Shown: positions 1-9,435 of the stretch, piece after piece | Numbering within the stretch: the stretch's first letter is position 1 | How the letters are laid out: each line of letters begins with the position of its first letter | Assembly (NCBI GenBank): GCA_027575805.1 | Contig: JANBPU010000129.1 | Coordinates: forward strand, 1-44,916 | Length of the DNA: 44,916 bases | DNA from: Mycoemilia scoparia | Lineage: Eukaryota; Kickxellomycota; Kickxellomycetes; Kickxellales; Kickxellaceae | Direction of reading: 5' to 3' | Program-made: the position numbers and the translations under genes | Notes under the pieces: generated by a model | Told to the model about the DNA's origin: nothing | What the model saw: only the letters and a program-made list of their open reading frames with translations | Database searches by the model: none

Positions 1-1671
1 GATATCGTTGTTGATCCCTTTTGATGGTAGGTGGTTCTTGAGATGGGTGGCAACTTTGACAGCAAAAGACCACATGCGGGTAGGGAGTCCTGACTCTGTT
101 AGGATCGACTTTGTGCATTCCAATAACATCCTGTTCAGCCTTTCTGCTATACCATTTTGTTCAGGGGTGTATGGGGTTGTGGTTTCGTGGACAATGCCTT
201 TCGAGTTGAGGTAGTTGGTGAATGCTTTACCAGTAAACTCACCACCATTATCTGATCGTAGTCGTTTGATCTTCCTCTCTTGTTGGGTTTCGACTACGTT
301 GGTATAGTATTTGAACCATTTCAATGTTTCTGATTTATCATGTAATAAATAAGTGCAAGAGTATCTAGTGAAATCATCAGTGATGGTTAGGAAGTAGTGA
401 AAGTCATTGATGCTTGTTTGTGGTAATGGTCCACATAGATCGGCATGTATAAGGTCAAGAGGATGATCAGAACGTGTTTGTATAATAGGTGATGGATTGA
501 TTTTAGTTGCTTTTGTTAGTTTGCAAATATCACAATCCAGGGAATTTGTGGAGTTAAGGTCATTAGTATTTGTCACTTTTAGTAGTTCCTTCATGCGAGG
601 TAGTGAAGGGTGGCCCAATATTGAGTGCCATTCTTTAGTGGAGTGGATAATATTTGATCGTTGAGCTGATGATATTATTGGTTTTTGTGTGGTAACATAT
701 AGTGTATTATTACTACACTCTGTGATGTTGATCCTTTCATTGCCTATCTTGATTGATCCATTGGTACCAGTTATAACTGGATCATATCCCTCCATTTCCA
801 GTTGGTAGGAGGATAACAGGCAATCTTTGAATTCGGGGACGATCCTGACATCATTAAATTTAATGGTCATACCATTGATGGTGGTGGTGACAGTTCCAAT
901 CCCTTTGATTTGCTGTTTGTTTCCACTGGCATCAGAGATGTGTTGGTTGGTTTGTTGAATGGTACCATGATCAATAATGTCTTTGTTGTTAACTGTGTGA
1001 TGAGTGGCTCCACTATCTAGGATCCATTTGGTTTTTGTTTGTTTAGGAGGGTTATTTATATTGACCCTTCTTGTTGATGGTTTTTCAATAGGTTTGGCCA
1101 GTCGTTTGTGTAGGTATTCCCTATTTATCCTTCTTGCTTTGTCTTTCACTTTCTCAATAGCAAGTTTGATGGATATCCCATCATCTCCCCTGATCTCCGC
1201 AGCGAGTGACAAGAGTGATGTTGGTAGAATGTCTGTCAATATGGCTATGAGGAACTGCTCAGGAACTGCTCCCCTTTGTGTGAGTATGGTGTGCAGTTCC
1301 TCAAGTTTGCGGCAGGCTTTTTCAGCTTCTCCTGAATGAGCCATCTTGATGTTGTGTAGACGGTCTATGGCATCGTATATCGTTTTGCTTCCCTGATCAA
1401 ATCGCTCTTTTATGTCGGCGAGAAGTTGTCTGGGGTCATCGAAGGTCGTCATCAGTCGCGCAATTTCCGGGTCCAGTGTATTAAAGATCTCGTAGCATGC
1501 TTGATTGATCACCTGTTCTTTTGCATTGCTTTTGGTTTCTGTAGGTTCTTCTTTGGTATCGGGGTTACAGTACTTCCATAAGCTTTTAGCTTTTAGGCGA
1601 TTTTTAAGGAACCCATACCATTGCTGGTATTCCTCAGGTTTAGACAGCTTAAAAATGAATTCATCTACCAT
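1..1671 (-). CDS. Ty1/copia retrotransposon Gag-Pol polyprotein, 5' part
   Basis: One frame stays open for 557 codons from the ATG at 1671 to the window edge, so the 3' half (rest of integrase, reverse transcriptase, RNase H) lies outside. In order: a Gag region of roughly 210 residues resembling the copia-type Gag family; an aspartic protease active site WILDSGATHH (around 1020-990); a GAG-pre-integrase zinc module with WHSILGHPS and CDICK (His-His-Cys-Cys, around 630-520); and an integrase core with HADLCGP, LRSDNGGEF and TPEQNGIAERLNR, giving the D-D-E catalytic residues. The order protease, integrase, then (expected) RT defines Ty1/copia. Gag and Pol share one frame, with no frameshift or stop between them. 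I see no CCHC zinc knuckle between Gag and protease. The frame is intact, so the element may be young. Family assignment is firm; activity is not shown. Confidence 0.95.
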   Translation of the reverse strand, partial: MVDEFIFKLSKPEEYQQWYGFLKNRLKAKSLWKYCNPDTKEEPTETKSNAKEQVINQACYEIFNTLDPEIARLMTTFDDPRQLLADIKERFDQGSKTIYDAIDRLHNIKMAHSGEAEKACRKLEELHTILTQRGAVPEQFLIAILTDILPTSLLSLAAEIRGDDGISIKLAIEKVKDKARRINREYLHKRLAKPIEKPSTRRVNINNPPKQTKTKWILDSGATHHTVNNKDIIDHGTIQQTNQHISDASGNKQQIKGIGTVTTTINGMTIKFNDVRIVPEFKDCLLSSYQLEMEGYDPVITGTNGSIKIGNERINITECSNNTLYVTTQKPIISSAQRSNIIHSTKEWHSILGHPSLPRMKELLKVTNTNDLNSTNSLDCDICKLTKATKINPSPIIQTRSDHPLDLIHADLCGPLPQTSINDFHYFLTITDDFTRYSCTYLLHDKSETLKWFKYYTNVVETQQERKIKRLRSDNGGEFTGKAFTNYLNSKGIVHETTTPYTPEQNGIAERLNRMLLECTKSILTESGLPTRMWSFAVKVATHLKNHLPSKGINNDI

Positions 1672-1750
1672 AGTGATGGTGTTTGGGATAGAAAATGATA
1701 TTGTAAGTATATGGTAAAATAGTAATAAGGGAATACTAAGTGAGTGCATT

Positions 1751-1763
1751 AAGTCTCATAATC
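1751..1763 (-). other. possible primer-binding site (initiator tRNA anticodon-arm type)
   Basis: The minus strand reads GATTATGAGACTT here, which resembles GGTTATGAGCC, the complement of an initiator-Met tRNA anticodon arm. Drosophila copia and yeast Ty5 are known to prime from an internally cut initiator tRNA. It would adjoin the LTR only if the LTR extends to 1764. The match is imperfect and the call is an inference. Confidence 0.25.
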
Positions 1764-1861
1764 TGTAGAATGGAGATAAAATTTTATTTCCCTGGGTGGA
1801 CGCCCATGGGTATATATGAAAAAAGGTAAGTAAAACTAATGTATGTAAACTAAGATAACTA

Positions 1862-2003
1862 TGTTGACTCATTTGTTTATACCAAAACATATAGGAACGC
1901 CTCTAATAACAATGGCGTTATTAGTGGCTGTGCCATATTGGGATTCGGGGTAGATCACCCATGTCTCCCCTATGGTGGACCCCTGGGGGCATAACATCCA
2001 ACA
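1862..2003 (-). mobile_element. 5' LTR of the copia element
   Basis: Read on the minus strand this begins TGTTGGATGTTATG and ends GAGTCAACA, so it is bounded by the 5-bp inverted repeat TGTTG/CAACA typical of copia LTRs. It lies 190 bp upstream of the Gag-Pol ATG. A TATAAA-like box (GGTATAAAC, around 1882) sits close to the inner end. That would place the transcript start at or beyond 1862, so the true LTR may extend to about 1764, where another CA end (TTCTACA) precedes a primer-site-like stretch. The 3' LTR lies outside the window, so neither the LTR length nor the target duplication can be settled. Confidence 0.72.
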
Positions 2004-2034
2004 GCTACTATAAAGCCATACGAATAAACAGTAG

Positions 2035-2364
2035 TTAGTCTTTGTATAAAATGCCGATATCAAAATAGCTCAAAACAAGAACAAGTATTGCTGCTGATAT
2101 GCTGAACGAAGGCCTCGCTTCAGGAAAGAGCGAGATATATTCGCAAAGCAAAGTAAAGGAAAAGAATATCGCTACAAGATTAGCGAAGAGTTGAGTGAAC
2201 ATAAGGGCAGGCCAGTATCTGGAGGCCATTATGTGTGATCCTGAGTGGATCGACCTTCCAGCAAGCAAGTCATGGTTCTGCCTACCAAAGCGATCGGCAT
2301 CTAAGCCATGACCAACAATATACTGATAAATATTGTATCTGTCCGTCTGCTCTTGGGCATACAT
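2035..2364 (-). CDS. small hypothetical membrane protein, 109 aa
   Basis: I do not recognise a family. From the ATG at 2364 the frame encodes 109 residues. A polar N-terminal half (about 1-48) is followed by two strongly hydrophobic stretches (about 52-76 and 87-105) separated by LFPEARPSF, which suggests a two-pass membrane protein or the C-terminal exon of a larger one. The frame is open a further 25 codons upstream but without an ATG, so an unseen upstream exon is possible. The stop codon lies only 31 bp from the outer end of the copia LTR, so the element inserted at or just past the 3' end of this gene and may have replaced its 3' untranslated region. It could be a fragment rather than a working gene. 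Confidence 0.4.
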   Translation of the reverse strand: MYAQEQTDRYNIYQYIVGHGLDADRFGRQNHDLLAGRSIHSGSHIMASRYWPALMFTQLFANLVAIFFSFTLLCEYISLFPEARPSFSISAAILVLVLSYFDIGILYKD

Positions 2365-2439
2365 TCTTGTGTTTGTGAAACCGTAAATACCAGATACAGA
2401 GGAGGGTCCTTTTGGCTTGGTTTCACCAACCCCACACAA

Positions 2440-4333
2440 TTTTCAAGACGCTCAGGAGGGATTTACATGGAGACTAAACTTAAAATACCTACAAACAGGT
2501 ATGCGACTTTGATGCAGCAAAACGACAAGTGATGACTACTAGCCAATCCAAAGCGGGTTGTGTATTTGGGTTTGTAGGAGAAGAAAAGAGAGTCGTTCTC
2601 CACTATTCTTGGTGATAAAGACCGCTACTTTATTGATTTATGGCAAATAAGGGGTATATTAGCAGGCCTTGGGGTCTCTTGAAAATATTAAATCCTAGAA
2701 CATAAAAGATCTTTGCTTTAAGGGCGGCTTTGAAGTGTGTGGCGGTGCAGAAAGTAAGCGACATATCACTCAGGTAAATGTAAATTCCGGGGCAGGGCAA
2801 GAACAAGGCAATGGCTGTGGGTTTGATGATGATGGTGGCGTTGGTGGCGCTGCATTTATTTAGCCTTTCCGCTAGTCTTTAAATCCACTTTTCCTTTTTT
2901 AAACAACTTTGTCCACCTGCATCAAAACAAATGGTACATAAAGAAAAGATGAATGAAAAGGGACAGAAATACGTGTGGAGGCCATTTCTGTTTAGCAAGA
3001 AGGATAAATTGACACCCTGATGAAATACTTTTGGGCAATCATAGTGGCTACTAAGTAGATAACTTAACTGAGTGACTGTGTACAGTTATGATCGATATAA
3101 AGGAGATTAGAAATACTGTCTCTGCTGAACAAAGAAACTTCTCATGCTTCTACTGTTTATATAATGAACAGGGGTCAGAATTTGACGTATATAAAACACA
3201 CATCATGTTGTTTTCGATTCATGGGATCCTTATTAGGATAGAGAAATTAGTAGATCTCCCAATTAGGTTGACCCTTCTAACTATAATGCAATTCTGTTAA
3301 TATATGGTGGTTTTAGCAGAACAAAGGTTCCTGACTTTATGGCGGCCCAAAAAGCAAACTAAACCGGAGGCGCTGTATAAACACTCGACCAAGAACCCAA
3401 ACCCCAATGTCCAACGTCAAAGTCGAGAAGTACAGCCATGGTATGATGTATTCTGATCGACCGAAAGCCTTTTGGAATGGTTTCCCACATTTTCTGGCCT
3501 TTGGATTGATATTCGCGTCTTTAAGAACCCTCTTGCCAATAGATACAAGGGATAGGCACACACATATATAGAAGCCAGCTTCTCTTATGTTCGCCCTTGG
3601 CCTTGTTCTTTGGTGTCTAATGGCAACACTAGGTCAATAGCAGCACTGTCTAGGAAAGGGAAGCAGCAAATGAGACCAACATCAAAAGGAACTCTTTATT
3701 GTAGCCTTTTAACAACGAACATCCCTGCTTGCAGTTCTGAACTGCCCCTTCTTTAGTAGATGGCCGTACAATAATAGACACATTCTTTGTCCTATTATTC
3801 TGGTTTTGTCAGATGTCTAGCCTCCTGCCTTATGCTTCTTTAGAGAAACCTGTTTTATGCTACCCTTTTATTACCACCCCCTTCCTTGTAACCAGCGCCA
3901 CTCCATGCATATTCTCTCTTTGCAATCTGCACCCAACAAGCGCTCATCCCAATGCTCTTCTGTCCATAACGAAAGTCGCCAAGGGCTGGTCCCACAACGC
4001 TAGCCTTTACGGCTTTCCACAGCTCGACTATTTAAATGTGGCATTTCCCCGAACATCCTCTATAAACTTTTCCACACTCACCTCATATTTCCATCCTGTA
4101 TCTTTACTTATAATTAATGTACAGTCCAACTACCATTTGTTACTTCTGATACCTTTGTCCATATACTCATACCAAGATAAATACTGTAGACATTTGCCTG
4201 CTACTAAAACCGCTCTAACAATAAAAACTAAATAGCAGGGCATCTTGTAGCATTTTCTATTTTTAACATTTCATCATATCATAACTTTCAATATTTCCCA
4301 AAAAGAAACACACACATAAATATATACCAAACC
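2440..4333. other. intergenic region, 1.9 kb
   Basis: No gene is supported. On the minus strand about 2630-2880 there is an open stretch of roughly 80 codons without a convincing start, ending at a TAA overlapped by AATAAA. It could be a terminal exon, but nothing in it is recognisable. The right part, from about 3800, is pyrimidine-rich and should contain the promoter and leader of the gene at 4334. A TATA-like TATAAACT is at about 4060, and the bases just before the ATG are A-rich (ATATATACCAAACC). Confidence 0.5.
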
Positions 4334-6604
4334 ATGCATACTCGACAGCACGCCCGTGAGTCTATCTGCACAGCACTGGCAAACAGAGAAAAGTACAGGG
4401 TGGAGTTGCAAAACTCTATGCCAGCCGCAAGGTTTACCCATCATGAATCTATCATGTTTGAGAGAGCGGTAACCAGCTTTCCATACCCACCATCACATCC
4501 TAGCTTCATGCAAAGAAAACACGCAAACACAACCAAGTTAGCGACCCCATACACCATAACTCCACAAGCATCAGCAAACGAGGAAACAAACCGTGATACT
4601 CTAGTAGAGACCGAGGATGACATCATTGATCACTCAAGGTTCGGTAACAGCAATTCCCTATTCAATACAAACCACAAAGGCATCAGGATTGAGACAAGCA
4701 ATAAGGACAAAAAGGAGCAGGAAGTCACATCTTCGTCATTAGTCACTCTGTGCGGGCTCTCTGCTGCCGAGTGCAGTCCAGTTGACCTGCAGTTTGACAT
4801 TGATTCTTACATCTCTAACCGCAAGGGGCTTCTGGTTGAGGATGACAATGTGGATCCTCCTACTATGTCAAAGCCGGGTGGCGGTGGTAATGGTGATCCT
4901 AGTCCGAAAAGCCGCGCCTATTCTCCAGCTGTTAACCAGCGTAAGGTTCCTAACGACGATCTTCCCCTCACTCCCAATGACAGGTTTCCCTACTCCTTAT
5001 CAAGTGGTCCCATCGGGAGCTTCAGGAGCGCCCCACCCACATCCAAGCCTGAAAATAAGGAGGCTGACTCCAGGAAGAAAAAGAGCCTTATGTACAAAGC
5101 ACCGGAAAATGCCTCATTCCCTGTTCCATTATCGCCGGATTCCGATACGCCATACATTTGCAAAACGAAGCCAGAACGCCGGTCATTAAAAAGATACTCT
5201 ACCAAGCGCATCAGCTATAGCCAGATGTCCTATTGTAACAATGCCAGCACTAATAGCAGAAGCAATGAATCGGAAAGTGAAGACGACCTGAACGCGCAGG
5301 CCCATATTCCCAAACTTTCGAGGTTAGATTCTGTGTCAAACAGATTCTTATCAACAAAGCCAAACCACTATGAGGGTGGTGGGGACAAGAGTACTAACAC
5401 ATATGCCAATATAAGCCATTCAAGAAAATCTTCAATTAGCAGCATCAGTTCGTTTGAGGGCGAAGTAATTATTAGACAAAACATCCCTCCGCCACCGCCT
5501 TTTTTATCAACTCCCCCAAAGACATCGATCCCTACTCCAACATCACCAAAGCTATCTTCCGTACAGCCAAAGTCTGCTGCCGCATCTCTAAGCATAACAA
5601 CAGCCAAATCGGAAAAGGACATAAAACCACATTCTCTAGCGAACCAAGAAGCGTTGCAAAGGAGAGCCCCAACAAGAAAGATGATAAACACTCGCTGCAA
5701 GATCAACATTCCAAATGACGAAGAAAATGAAAAATTCATGCTTTGGCTCTCATTCCAAAATGACGTCGAAAGATGGTACAATCAGGCTTTGGATCGGATG
5801 TGCGAACAACTCAACACGGTAATTTACGACTTCTTTTTTGATCTTCATGACTGGAAGTCGTTCATTGATGTATTTCCAAAGCAGTTGGCTATTGAGTGGT
5901 TTGAATTTGAAGCCAAGATATTGGCATCTATGCCAGCACCACCTCTTTCGTCATCTTTCTTTAACCCCACTTTCTCGGCCTGTTCGCTTCTATCAACAAC
6001 AACAACAACAGGTGGTGGTGGTAGTGTTATAAGCCCACTGAATGCCATTTCCCCAGGAATGAACATGTCATCGGTAACAGCCAGTATTTCCGCATACTCG
6101 CCGGAAATGGATCCAAATGATCCAAGACGAGCCCACCTGGATGAGCTTCACATGTGGCTCAAGTCCAGGCTCAAGATCACCAAGGAAAAGTTCTTTGAAA
6201 CTTGTGTGCGGACGATACTAGATGCCCAGAAGAGTGCATATAGTGCAGCAAGAAAGGACAAGCTCCATGCTGCTAAATCGGAACAAAAAACAAAGAAGTT
6301 TGAAGAGTATTTGCGAATTCTTGGGGGATTCTATGGGAACAGCATGAAAGGTGTTAGACACTGCCCGGTTGTTCGAAGAGGCAAGGCTGTTGGAGGAGCA
6401 GTATGTGGCAGCCCAACAGTTGTGATTGGAAATACGCCTGGGCCCTTCACGCCGACTCTTCTTACTCCAGCAACAGCTCCACTTTCTAACTCCTCTATTA
6501 CTGCTACAGTTAATACCAACACTGTAACCCCGAATGTTCTTACAACTGTTACAGCATCATTGGTTCCTGTGGCAGCATCCAAGTCAACACCACATATTAA
6601 ATAA
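4334..6604 (+). CDS. hypothetical Ser/Pro-rich protein, 756 aa
   Basis: Function unknown. The frame runs 756 codons with no intron needed, and the ATG has an A-rich fungal-type context. Residues 1-450 are low-complexity and probably disordered: rich in Ser, Pro, Asn and Lys, with many SP/TP sites, a basic KKKS patch and a Pro run (PPPPPFLSTPP). Two charged, aromatic, probably helical blocks follow. The first, about 455-530, contains FMLWLSFQNDVERWYNQ and FFFDLHDWKSFIDVFPKQ. The second, about 590-680, starts DPRRAHLDELHMWLKSRLK and runs through a Lys/Glu-rich helix to a Cys/Arg stretch. Between them lies a linker encoded by ACA and GGT triplet repeats, and the tail is Thr-rich. The two blocks may be halves of one domain split by an expanded linker. 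A cytosolic or nuclear phosphoregulated protein is plausible but not shown. Confidence 0.85.
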   Translation: MHTRQHARESICTALANREKYRVELQNSMPAARFTHHESIMFERAVTSFPYPPSHPSFMQRKHANTTKLATPYTITPQASANEETNRDTLVETEDDIIDHSRFGNSNSLFNTNHKGIRIETSNKDKKEQEVTSSSLVTLCGLSAAECSPVDLQFDIDSYISNRKGLLVEDDNVDPPTMSKPGGGGNGDPSPKSRAYSPAVNQRKVPNDDLPLTPNDRFPYSLSSGPIGSFRSAPPTSKPENKEADSRKKKSLMYKAPENASFPVPLSPDSDTPYICKTKPERRSLKRYSTKRISYSQMSYCNNASTNSRSNESESEDDLNAQAHIPKLSRLDSVSNRFLSTKPNHYEGGGDKSTNTYANISHSRKSSISSISSFEGEVIIRQNIPPPPPFLSTPPKTSIPTPTSPKLSSVQPKSAAASLSITTAKSEKDIKPHSLANQEALQRRAPTRKMINTRCKINIPNDEENEKFMLWLSFQNDVERWYNQALDRMCEQLNTVIYDFFFDLHDWKSFIDVFPKQLAIEWFEFEAKILASMPAPPLSSSFFNPTFSACSLLSTTTTTGGGGSVISPLNAISPGMNMSSVTASISAYSPEMDPNDPRRAHLDELHMWLKSRLKITKEKFFETCVRTILDAQKSAYSAARKDKLHAAKSEQKTKKFEEYLRILGGFYGNSMKGVRHCPVVRRGKAVGGAVCGSPTVVIGNTPGPFTPTLLTPATAPLSNSSITATVNTNTVTPNVLTTVTASLVPVAASKSTPHIK

Positions 6605-7379
6605 ACGAATCCAACATTTCCAATGCCGGTCAATTATACAGTCCCTAAGTTACGCTAGCCACATCTATGAAATACAAATTTTAATGAGTACTAACGATAA
6701 CGATAATGACATTGCTGGATACCATTGTGGACCGATGGTATCTCGCACTTCTTGCAATACAGCCTTCATTTTGTCTGAAAATGACCAATTACTGCTGAGA
6801 CTGCTGGTTCCTGCCCTTACTAAAGATTTGTTTTTGTGGTCTGTATTGTTCCATCTGTAGCGATGTGTAACCCATAAAGAATCTTACAGCAACAGCTATC
6901 CCTGAAATCACAATGGCTTCTTTTTATGACTTTCTTTTCAAGTTTTCTAACGAATATTCCCAATCCGCGTTGACATTTCTGTGTTCTATTATACCACAAC
7001 GCCATCCGCTTCCGGACTACTAAGCAGATATCACGGCCTGCTAAACCAATAGCAAGGGGCTTTATCATAATCCCATTATAGCTTCTTTAAAACTTGGACT
7101 ATATACTTTATGCACATTTTACTACTATTACTATATTACTTGATGTGACCTTTACGAATTTTATTTTTAATTTCATATAAACATAATATATTATTATTAC
7201 CCATTTAAATAAACCTGTATAATTTATCTGAGTGATTCTGTCTATTTTATGGGTAAATTCTGAATAAATAATGATTGTACTTTTAATCTAAAAGTAAAAT
7301 TTCGTCTTTACAATTGTATAATAAAAACTATATGCTTATATATATATATATATGAACTACTACTGCCATTGGTGTTCGC
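6605..7379. other. intergenic region between convergent genes
   Basis: The plus-strand gene ending at 6604 and the minus-strand rhodanese gene ending at 7380 converge here. The sequence is AT-rich, especially 7080-7360, with an (AT)n run at 7337-7353. I see no gene or RNA; both 3' untranslated regions should lie here. Confidence 0.6.
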
Positions 7380-7832
7380 TTAAAGGTTTGAACCGAATTC
7401 GTTCCATCCAGGATAATACACCATCAGATTATTCTGGTAGCCCAAATTTTCGGCAACGCCCTGAGCCATTCTAGTACGTCCACCGCTCTTACAGTAAAGT
7501 AGTAGGCATGAAGAAGGATCATTTGGCTTAGGGAACTTTGAGGGCAAAACACCACTAACAGGACTGTCTGTACCGGCATCGCTTGATTGCTGGGCCAATA
7601 TTTGCTTCAAGGCTGTTTCGAAATTGCCAATTGGTATGTTGAATGCATTTGGGACGTGTCCATCGTTAAATTCGTCTGCGGAGCGGACGTCGACTATTAC
7701 GACTTTGCTGCTTGGAGAAGATGCTTGGGATTGGATAATGCCCTTCAATTCTGCGATATCGATAGACTTGGCGTGAGACATCTGGAATATACTTTTGACT
7801 GAAGTTGAAATAAGAGTGTAAAGAAGACTCAT
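7380..7832 (-). CDS. single-domain rhodanese (thiosulfate sulfurtransferase-like), 150 aa
   Basis: Rhodanese domains carry sulfane sulfur on an active-site cysteine and pass it to cyanide, thiols or partner proteins. The single domain spans about residues 22-150. It contains VVIVDVRSADEF (substrate-site DVR at 48-50), the GH motif GHVPNAFNIPIG, and the active loop CKSGGR with catalytic Cys114 and Arg119, six residues as in sulfur-transferring rhodaneses rather than the seven of Cdc25 phosphatases. It ends in YYPGWNEFG, the usual domain terminus. An insertion of about 25 residues (DAGTDSPVSG and following) precedes the active loop. The first ATG is at 7832; a second at 7781 would remove an N-terminal stretch rich in Ser and hydrophobic residues that could act as a mitochondrial presequence. 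Family is certain; location and substrate are inferred. Confidence 0.93.
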   Translation of the reverse strand: MSLLYTLISTSVKSIFQMSHAKSIDIAELKGIIQSQASSPSSKVVIVDVRSADEFNDGHVPNAFNIPIGNFETALKQILAQQSSDAGTDSPVSGVLPSKFPKPNDPSSCLLLYCKSGGRTRMAQGVAENLGYQNNLMVYYPGWNEFGSNL

Positions 7833-7883
7833 GCTTGTGAAAGTAAAAATCACAAAGAGAGAAGAGGATTAGGGAAAAAGGCC

Positions 7884-7891
7884 TATTTATA
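7884..7891 (-). promoter_or_regulatory. TATA box of the rhodanese gene
   Basis: The minus strand reads TATAAATA 52 bp upstream of the ATG at 7832, a normal fungal TATA-to-start distance. Confidence 0.6.
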
Positions 7892-8653
7892 CACTAAATC
7901 TACGATTACTAATGGTGATCTGGAGAAGTGGTATAAAGGTGGTGATCCATCTGGTATCTGTAAAATATGTTCACATTATTATTGCTATTGTCATTATTAT
8001 TATAGGTCGGACCATATTCTATATCCGTCCCAGCCGAGCTGGATGTGCCCTAGAAACTTCTATGGTGGCTTATAAATGGCAACTGGGATTATCTGGCTAA
8101 GGGGAGCGAGCAGTGTTCAATATCAACCTCACTACGATGCGCTATATGGTTGGACACGGAAGCAGACATCTTCTCTCACCACCAGCAATAACAAATAGAA
8201 TCACCGCTATAACCCATCACAGCACGTTTAAAGGGAGAGTTTTTTATTTAATAGCAAGTATTTTTACACAACCAATAAGCAAGGATATAAAAAAGGGGAT
8301 TTAATGTTTAGCCAGCGTCTAAAATAGACACAAACTACACTTGAAAAAATATTTACAGACTAGGCTGCTTACTATAATTGGTGAGTAGTAGTGTACAGTC
8401 AAAAGCACGTGCGATTGACAAACTAAGAATGCTTATAGGCATTTTTCTGGATTTTGTCATAGAATAGAATGATAAAGAATCAAGAGAGGGGGCAGAGGGA
8501 AAAAGGAGGTGTACGTACACACACATTAAAGAAGATCTTGCTGACAGCAGCGAGAGGCGACCACAGAGGCCTCTATACATATGATTCTCGGCATTTTGGA
8601 GAGAAAATCGAGTGAGAGAGGGCGAAGAGCATGTGCGAGGGGCGTATTTCGAT
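7892..8653. other. intergenic region
   Basis: Upstream region of the rhodanese gene and downstream region of the minus-strand gene at 8654-9004. I see no convincing ORF; short frames on both strands lack codon or domain signal. It has scattered TTATTA tracts and a purine-rich stretch at about 8470-8510. Confidence 0.5.
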
Positions 8654-9004
8654 CTAATTCCTGCCACCCTTCTTTGAGCTACGTTGTTGTTGGTTTCCCC
8701 CAGAGCCCATCTTTTTCGATGACTGCTGCTGCTGCTGCTCTTGGAGACTACCCTTTCCGCCCTTCATGGGTTGGTTTTTGAGGTAGTCCTGCTGAGGTGG
8801 ATCGTTGGGAATATTCTCAAGGTTGGAGGCAAGCTCCTCGTAAGGATGGCTCTCGATGTGGCTTTGAGCGTTCTTGCTGCGAGATGAGCCCTTCATTGTC
8901 AAGATGCTTGTTGTAAAGCGACAGAAGAATACGTTCGCTTGATAGTACGGGATCGCTGGCTTTTTGGAAAAGCAGGGTGAAACTAGACTGTGAAGAAAAG
9001 ACAT
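8654..9004 (-). CDS. small basic hypothetical protein, possibly mitochondrial, 116 aa
   Basis: Not recognised. The ATG at 9004 is preceded by a TATA box at a suitable distance. Residues 1-40 (MSFLHSLVSPCFSKKP, then VFFCRFTTSILTMKG) are hydrophobic and basic with almost no acidic residues, as in a mitochondrial targeting sequence. A short block follows, SHPYEELASNLENIPNDPPQ (about 50-70), which looks like the constrained core. The tail is Lys/Gly/Gln-rich with a Gln run encoded by CTG/CTT triplets and ends KKGGRN. The codon pattern and promoter favour a real gene, but translation could start at the internal Met37 instead. Confidence 0.6.
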   Translation of the reverse strand: MSFLHSLVSPCFSKKPAIPYYQANVFFCRFTTSILTMKGSSRSKNAQSHIESHPYEELASNLENIPNDPPQQDYLKNQPMKGGKGSLQEQQQQQSSKKMGSGGNQQQRSSKKGGRN

Positions 9005-9034
9005 AGAAAAGCCGTGGCAGACAACTGCGATGTC

Positions 9035-9042
9035 TTTTTATA
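9035..9042 (-). promoter_or_regulatory. TATA box of the 8654-9004 gene
   Basis: The minus strand reads TATAAAAA about 31 bp before the ATG at 9004. It supports that start, although the leader would be very short. Confidence 0.5.
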
Positions 9043-9159
9043 ACATAGAATTAGGCTGCTGCAACTCTTTCAGAGTTTCAACTCCCTTATCTCTGCGCCG
9101 CACTGCCTCTGTAGCAGCAGCGCTATTACACCACCACAGACGGGACTACATCACAGAAT

Positions 9160-9435
9160 ATGAGCCTAAACAGCAACCTGTGCAATCAAAACGATCTAAA
9201 GTACCGTGACGAATACATCATACATTATGCTAGCCTACTCAAGGCAAGGCCATTCGATCTGACCCGCCAAAGACATTCAAGTGCCGATGATGACGTCCAG
9301 GCGGGCCTACTCCGTGTTTTTTCTCGAATCTGCAGCCGTGTCCTACCAGACCATTGTTTTGAACAACCAAAGGCTCTGGGCGCAAAAATAATTGCAAAGA
9401 CAACCACATCCAAAATTCATGTAAAGCAACAATAA
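9160..9435 (+). CDS. possible small ORF, 91 aa
   Basis: A 91-codon ATG-started frame that diverges from the minus-strand gene at 9004, with 155 bp between the starts. The product is mixed and soluble-looking, with several Arg and Cys (LLRVFSRICSRVL) and no recognisable motif. It may be a chance frame in a transcribed leader. Confidence 0.22.
   Translation: MSLNSNLCNQNDLKYRDEYIIHYASLLKARPFDLTRQRHSSADDDVQAGLLRVFSRICSRVLPDHCFEQPKALGAKIIAKTTTSKIHVKQQ

Noticed and set aside
1869..2063. 64-codon minus-strand frame over the LTR
   Set aside because: It lies almost wholly within the LTR and overlaps the end of the small membrane-protein ORF in another frame.
3813..4235. 140-codon plus-strand frame upstream of the 4334 gene
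   Set aside because: Ser/Leu/Pro/Tyr-rich product from pyrimidine-rich promoter or leader sequence; no domain, and it ends just before the real gene.
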